Origin: JAOUGY01 sp963825585
GTDB lineage: Bacteria > Actinomycetota > Acidimicrobiia > Spongiisociales > ZC4RG35
Direction of reading: 5' to 3'
Length of the DNA: 64,000 bases
Assembly: GCA_963825585.1 (NCBI GenBank)
Contig: CAWGTX010000010.1
Coordinates: 1-64,000, forward strand
Shown: piece after piece, positions 60,626-64,000 of the stretch
How the letters are laid out: each line of letters opens with the position of its first letter
How positions within the stretch are numbered: position 1 is the stretch's first letter
Notes under the pieces: model-generated
Database searches by the model: none
What the model was told of the DNA's origin: nothing
What the model saw: only the letters and a program-made list of their open reading frames with translations
Translations under genes and position numbers: made by a program

Positions 60626-61297
60626 TCAGACCTCGAGTTGCTCTCCCGCCCGGTAGGTCTCGGTGCCGTGATCCCGGGAGACGTGAACCGCCCCCCTCCC
60701 GTACACGGTCCAGACATCGGGCCCGCCGTACATGGCGGTGTTCTCGTCGATGCCCACAACGGTGACGAGCCGGTCGTGGAGCCGAACCACGGGTTTCATC
60801 ATCTTGCCGAAACGGTCATAGTGGGGAATCACCGAGATCCGGTCGAGCAGACCGAGGGCTTCGCCGCCGCTGTTTCGGAAATGCGGCAGCGTGGCAGACA
60901 TGGCCATGGCGCCGGCCGAGCATCCCGCCAGGGCGGCGCCGTCTACCCAGGCCGTGACGATCGCCTCCCACACCGGGGTGGCACGCAGCGACGCAACCAG
61001 GTGGCCCGGATTCCCACCCGAGAGGAAGACGCCTCCAGCGCCTGCGATCCGTTCGGCGGCCCCGCTGGTGGCGGTGGTACGGTCGAGAACGTCCAAGGTC
61101 TCGACCTCCACACCGAGCGCACCGAAGTGACCGGCGGCGAGGTCGCGCCAGTAGGCGAGACGGTGAGGGCTCTCCAACCCGGCCGCGGTGTGGAGGTGGA
61201 CCACCCGACGCGGGCGGCCGACGAGCAGCGCTTCATCGAGATCGGCCATCGCGGGGAGGAACTCCCCGCTGCCGAGGAGGGCGAGCGGACCTGGCAT
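60626..61297 (-). CDS. Peptidase S51/cyanophycinase-like hydrolase
   Basis: A 223-residue class I glutamine-amidotransferase-fold protein with Ser nucleophile: GPLALLGSGEFLPAMADLDE, GVFLSGGNPGHLVASLR, ALAGCSAGAMAMSATL (G-x-S-A-G) and VVGIDENTAMYGG. Relatives include dipeptidase E and cyanophycinase. TAGGCT seven bases ahead of its ATG belongs to a 29-bp divergent promoter shared with the next gene. Confidence 0.85.
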   Translation of the reverse strand: MPGPLALLGSGEFLPAMADLDEALLVGRPRRVVHLHTAAGLESPHRLAYWRDLAAGHFGALGVEVETLDVLDRTTATSGAAERIAGAGGVFLSGGNPGHLVASLRATPVWEAIVTAWVDGAALAGCSAGAMAMSATLPHFRNSGGEALGLLDRISVIPHYDRFGKMMKPVVRLHDRLVTVVGIDENTAMYGGPDVWTVYGRGAVHVSRDHGTETYRAGEQLEV

Positions 61298-61326
61298 CGG
61301 GCGGAGCCTATCGGTACCCTCGGCGC
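61298..61326. promoter_or_regulatory. Compact divergent promoter for two leaderless genes
   Basis: Only 29 bp separate the two ATG codons. Minus strand: TAGGCT seven bases before the S51 ATG. Plus strand: TACCCT six bases before the oxidoreductase ATG. The two -10 boxes are five bases apart, so each -35 must lie inside the other gene, and both promoters are unlikely to be used at once. Confidence 0.6.
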
Positions 61327-62442
61327 ATGCAGCGCTTCGACGTCGTCATCATCGGTGGAGGTATCGCCGGGGTGTCGGCCGGTCACTTCCTGACGGGCCG
61401 GGGCCGGAGCGTCCTGCTCGTCGAGGCCGAGGCTGCCCTGGCTCACCACACCACCGGCCGCTCTGCTGCGCTCTACTTCGAGAACTACGGCCACATGTCG
61501 ATCAGGTCGCTGTCCAAGGCATCCCGCCGGTTCTTCGAACATCCTCCTCCCGGCCTGGCCGACGGACCGCTGCTCTCGCCGCGCGGGGCGCTGACCATCG
61601 CCCGACCCCAACAGACGGAGCACTTCGAGCAGGTCGTCGCCGACGGAGCCGCCACCGGCACCACCGTTCGCCGCCTCACCCCGGCAGAGGCAGGTGAGAT
61701 CGTGCCCGCCCTCCGCACCGACCGATTGGTGGGAGCCCTGTGGGAACCGGAAGCAGCCGACATGGATGTCGCCGCCATCCACCAGGCCTTCGTGAGGGGC
61801 ATGCGACGCAATGACGGCGAGATCCGGACCTCGGCGCCGGTAGAAGCACTGGACCGGGCCGACAGCGGGTGGGTGGTGACGACGCCTGAATTCACCGTTT
61901 CCGGCGACGTGGTAGTCGACGCCGCCGGAGCCTGGTGCGACGTGGTGGCAGCCATGGCTGGGATCGCCCCTGTGGGTCTGGTACCCAAGCGTCGCACCGC
62001 CTTCATGGTCCCCGGTTCGGAGTCGTGGTCGGGGTGGCCGCTCGTCGTCGACGTCGACCACGAGTTCTACTTCAAACCCGACGGCGTCCAACTGCTGTGC
62101 TCGCTGGCCGATGAGACCCCGACGGACCCGTGTGACGCCCGTCCCGAAGAGCTGGACGTCGCCTTGGCCATCGACCGGATCAACGAGGCGACCACGCTCG
62201 GGATCCGTACCGTCCGCTCGGCGTGGGCGGGCCTCCGATCCTTCGTGCCCGACGGTTCGATGGTCATCGGCTTCGAGCCGGACGCCCCCGGGTTCTTCTG
62301 GCTGGCCGGGCAGGGAGGCACGGGCATCCAGACCGCTCCCGGGGCCGGGATGCTGGCCGCCGGGCTCATCTGCGACGACACCGCCCCCGCCGAACTCGAC
62401 GACTTCGGCGTGGACGCCGGACCGCTCGCGGTCCGCCGCTGA
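61327..62442 (+). CDS. FAD-dependent amino-acid-oxidase-like oxidoreductase (DAO family)
   Basis: A 371-residue flavoprotein: FAD motif VVIIGGGIAGVSAGHFL (6-22), HHTTGRSAALYFENYG, then the substrate domain and the closing GFFWLAGQGGTGIQTAPGAG. Typical of D-amino-acid/glycine oxidases and dehydrogenases of the DAO family; the substrate is not apparent. No partner subunit is adjacent. Start fixed by the promoter described above. Confidence 0.88.
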   Translation: MQRFDVVIIGGGIAGVSAGHFLTGRGRSVLLVEAEAALAHHTTGRSAALYFENYGHMSIRSLSKASRRFFEHPPPGLADGPLLSPRGALTIARPQQTEHFEQVVADGAATGTTVRRLTPAEAGEIVPALRTDRLVGALWEPEAADMDVAAIHQAFVRGMRRNDGEIRTSAPVEALDRADSGWVVTTPEFTVSGDVVVDAAGAWCDVVAAMAGIAPVGLVPKRRTAFMVPGSESWSGWPLVVDVDHEFYFKPDGVQLLCSLADETPTDPCDARPEELDVALAIDRINEATTLGIRTVRSAWAGLRSFVPDGSMVIGFEPDAPGFFWLAGQGGTGIQTAPGAGMLAAGLICDDTAPAELDDFGVDAGPLAVRR

Positions 62443-62503
62443 TAACCAGGTCGAAACCCGCCCGACACTCGCGGCCGATACCTTGAGCGCTGGAGGTGAC
62501 GTG

Positions 62504-62797
62504 ATGCTTGCCAAACGCCCGTTCAAGACCAAGGATGAGGTCGAGGTGACCTTCGAAGTGGACCGACCGTCGGCCGAAACGGCCGAATGGGTGTCGGAAG
62601 CCACCAACTGGGAGCCGATCCCGATGAAACGACGGGGAACAGGCTCCTTCAAGCTGAAGGTCCGGCTCCCCAAGGACGCCACCATCCAGTTCCGGTACCG
62701 TTTCGACGGTTGGGACTGGGACAACGACGAAGCAGCCGACGCCTACTGGCCCACCGATGTCGGCGTCGACAACTCGGTGGTGTCGACCGCCGTTTGA
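62504..62797 (+). CDS. Small CBM48/early-set (isoamylase N-terminal-like) domain protein
   Basis: A 97-residue protein that is one immunoglobulin-like early-set domain: EVEVTFEVDRPSAETAEWVS, NWEPIPMKRRGTGSFKLKVR, QFRYRFDGWDWDNDEAADAY. Such domains bind glycogen or starch, or regulate kinases; stand-alone forms are common and uncharacterised. GGAGGTGAC before ATG 62504 fixes the start. Hairpin repeats follow the stop. Confidence 0.85.
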   Translation: MLAKRPFKTKDEVEVTFEVDRPSAETAEWVSEATNWEPIPMKRRGTGSFKLKVRLPKDATIQFRYRFDGWDWDNDEAADAYWPTDVGVDNSVVSTAV

Positions 62798-62803
62798 CAC
62801 ACT

Positions 62804-62876
62804 CTTGTCCCCCTCGAGCTTGCGAGAGGGGGAAGGGACAAAGCTGCTGGCCCCTTCCCCCAGTGCGTGGGGGACA
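62804..62876. repeat. Type-A and type-B hairpins between convergent genes
   Basis: TTGTCCCCCTCGAG/CTTGCGAGAGGGGGAAGG at 62804-62835, followed by CCCCTTCCCCCAGTGCGTGG (type B, reversed, to 62876). Stops of the flanking genes are at 62797 and 62892, so the pair may serve as a terminator for both. Confidence 0.8.
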
Positions 62877-62891
62877 GGACCTTCTCAGCGT

Positions 62892-63662
62892 TCAGCGGAA
62901 CTCAGGTGGGCGCTTGGCCAGGAAGGCGGCGACGCCTTCCGTGTGATCGGGGGAGGCGAGCGCCTCGAGTTCGAGAGCTCTGACGAGGGATTCGCCGTCG
63001 GGCGCGGCTTGCTCGATCAGTGACACGGCCCGCTTCATCGATCGGATCGAGAGTGGGCTGTTGGCGCCGATCTCCGAGACGAGGCGTTCGACGGCGGCTT
63101 CGAACTCGGCGGGGTCGTGCAACTCATCGACGAAACCCATGGTCGCCGCCGCGGTGGCGTCGAAGGTCCGGGCCGAGAACAGCAGCCGTTTCGCCTGCCC
63201 GGGGCCGAGCATCCACACCAGCCGACTGAGGGCGGGGAAGGGGTACAACAGGCCGAGCCTGGCAGGGGGGATCGAGAAGGTGGCGCTGGTGTCGGCGATC
63301 CGGATGTCACAACACACGGCCAAGCCGACACCTCCGCCGTGGCAGGCGCCACGGATGGCGGCCACGGTGGGGATCGGAAGGTCGATGAGGGCCTGAAACG
63401 CCGCCCGGATGTGGCGAAGACCGCGCTCGGCGCCGTCGGCATCCTCGAGACCGCGGCGCAGTTCCACCACGTCGGCGCCGGCCGAGAACACGCGTGCGGT
63501 CGACGATGCAACCACGAGCACACGAAGGGAACGATCCGCCTCCACCCCCGCGAGCATCCGAGGTAGCGCCGACCACATCTCGTCGGAGAAGGCGTTGTGG
63601 CGATCGGGTCGGTCGATGAGCAGCGTCGCAACCGATCCGGATGTGGCGATCTTCAGATGCAT
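62892..63662 (-). CDS. Enoyl-CoA hydratase/isomerase (crotonase) family protein
   Basis: A 256-residue crotonase: LLIDRPDRHNAFSDEMWSAL, RVFSAGADVVEL (first oxyanion NH), RGACHGGGVGLAVCCDIRIA (second) and IPPARLGLLYPFPALSRLVW. Neither of the two catalytic glutamates of rat enoyl-CoA hydratase is present (Gly in GGGVGLA, and none in the ARLGLLY region), so it may catalyse another crotonase reaction. ATG at 63662 gives the usual start; CACACT lies seven bases upstream. Confidence 0.85.
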   Translation of the reverse strand: MHLKIATSGSVATLLIDRPDRHNAFSDEMWSALPRMLAGVEADRSLRVLVVASSTARVFSAGADVVELRRGLEDADGAERGLRHIRAAFQALIDLPIPTVAAIRGACHGGGVGLAVCCDIRIADTSATFSIPPARLGLLYPFPALSRLVWMLGPGQAKRLLFSARTFDATAAATMGFVDELHDPAEFEAAVERLVSEIGANSPLSIRSMKRAVSLIEQAAPDGESLVRALELEALASPDHTEGVAAFLAKRPPEFR

Positions 63663-63700
63663 CGATCGGAGTGTGGCACGCCGACCGTCCCGGCCCTCGT

Positions 63701-64000
63701 TCAGCGGGGAACCAGTTTTGGGGTGAGCACGGGATTGGAGTCGGACCAGTCGGCACGGAACACGCAACGGTCGCCACGGACCACGGTGAGGCGCCACTCG
63801 AGCGGGGAGCCGTCGAAGCGGGTCCTGCGGTCGATCTCGAGGGCGGCATCGCCCGGCTCCAGTCCGATCCGAGCGGCCTCCTCAGCGGTGGGTACCACCG
63901 GACGGATGCGTTCGGTGCCTTCACGGGGACCGGCACCGCACCGCTGCCGGAGCTGCTCGTAGAGGGACGTGGCCGAGAAGTCGGCGTCGACCAGCGGCCG
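63701..64000 (-). CDS. GntR-family regulator, UTRA domain end (partial)
   Basis: The last 99 codons of a protein running off the window. Sequence such as TSLYEQLRQRCGAGPREGTE, VVPTAEEAARIGLEPGDAAL, EIDRRTRFDGSPLEWRLTVV and RGDRCVFRADWSD is the ligand-binding UTRA domain of HutC-type GntR regulators. The DNA-binding half is outside, so the target cannot be judged. Confidence 0.85.
   Translation of the reverse strand, partial: RPLVDADFSATSLYEQLRQRCGAGPREGTERIRPVVPTAEEAARIGLEPGDAALEIDRRTRFDGSPLEWRLTVVRGDRCVFRADWSDSNPVLTPKLVPR

Overview
The window is high-GC, densely coded bacterial chromosome. It is most likely from an actinobacterium (Actinomycetota), and my best guess is a member of class Acidimicrobiia. 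The grounds are a class F-type sortase, a mycobacterial-type ATP-dependent DNA ligase, a WXG100-like/DUF1023 pair, a DtxR-type regulator, and many genes with a TANNNT -10 box only 6-9 bases ahead of ATG/GTG, which indicates leaderless mRNAs. The class assignment is inference; no rRNA or tRNA gene was seen.

Layout. 1-5000 is a repeat and insertion-sequence island: the edge of an IS3-type element, then a tandem array of a palindromic module into which two IS1380-type elements have inserted at the same point, each flanked by CGCAG, then a 38-40 bp tandem array. 5000-9260 holds a DUF559 protein, an ArsR-type regulator with a well-defined promoter/operator, a truncated hydrolase, an ABM monooxygenase, an EEP nuclease and a DtxR-type regulator. 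9600-13800 is a defence/toxin-antitoxin-like patch: a wHTH-nucleotidyltransferase with a HEPN-like partner, a decayed AbiE-like pair, and an AAA/DUF4143 ATPase under a long inverted-repeat operator. 14000-16820 carries a serine hydrolase, an ArsR/SRPBCC pair with a broken second gene, and deoD. 16980-19114 is a sortase cassette (DUF4397 surface protein, sortase, Thr-rich membrane protein); a second cassette without sortase lies at 29033-30237. 19217-22498 is a complete dTDP-L-rhamnose operon (rfbC, rfbB, rfbA, rfbD). 22571-28450 encodes a lipase-like hydrolase and two large exported proteins (CapA family and DUF3160).

31390-43516 is a respiratory supercluster. One arm (minus strand) makes a ba3-type (B-family) heme-copper oxidase, a large fusion protein (cytochrome b + two [4Fe-4S] + MvhD-like domain + cytochrome c) and a lipoprotein cytochrome c; two SCO-type copper chaperones follow. 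The divergent arm makes a membrane cytochrome c, a GltD-like flavoprotein with ferredoxin clusters, split cytochrome b6/subunit IV, a Rieske protein and another cytochrome c. I infer that these carry electrons from NAD(P)H or ferredoxin through quinone and c-type cytochromes to oxygen. The fusion protein is the most unusual gene here.

43582-64000 is mostly housekeeping and catabolic: hydrolases, ATP-dependent DNA ligase, the WXG-like/DUF1023 pair, Maf, an ABC-2 exporter, a two-gene 2-oxoacid dehydrogenase E1, an FKBP isomerase, an acyltransferase, an orphan molybdenum hydroxylase large subunit, a CNNM/CBS protein, an S51 peptidase and an amino-acid-oxidase-like flavoprotein sharing a 29-bp divergent promoter, a crotonase and the end of a GntR/UTRA regulator. 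Copies of two hairpin repeats (CCCCCTCGAG... and CCCCCACGCAG...) and of short ACGT-type direct repeats are scattered in the gaps throughout.
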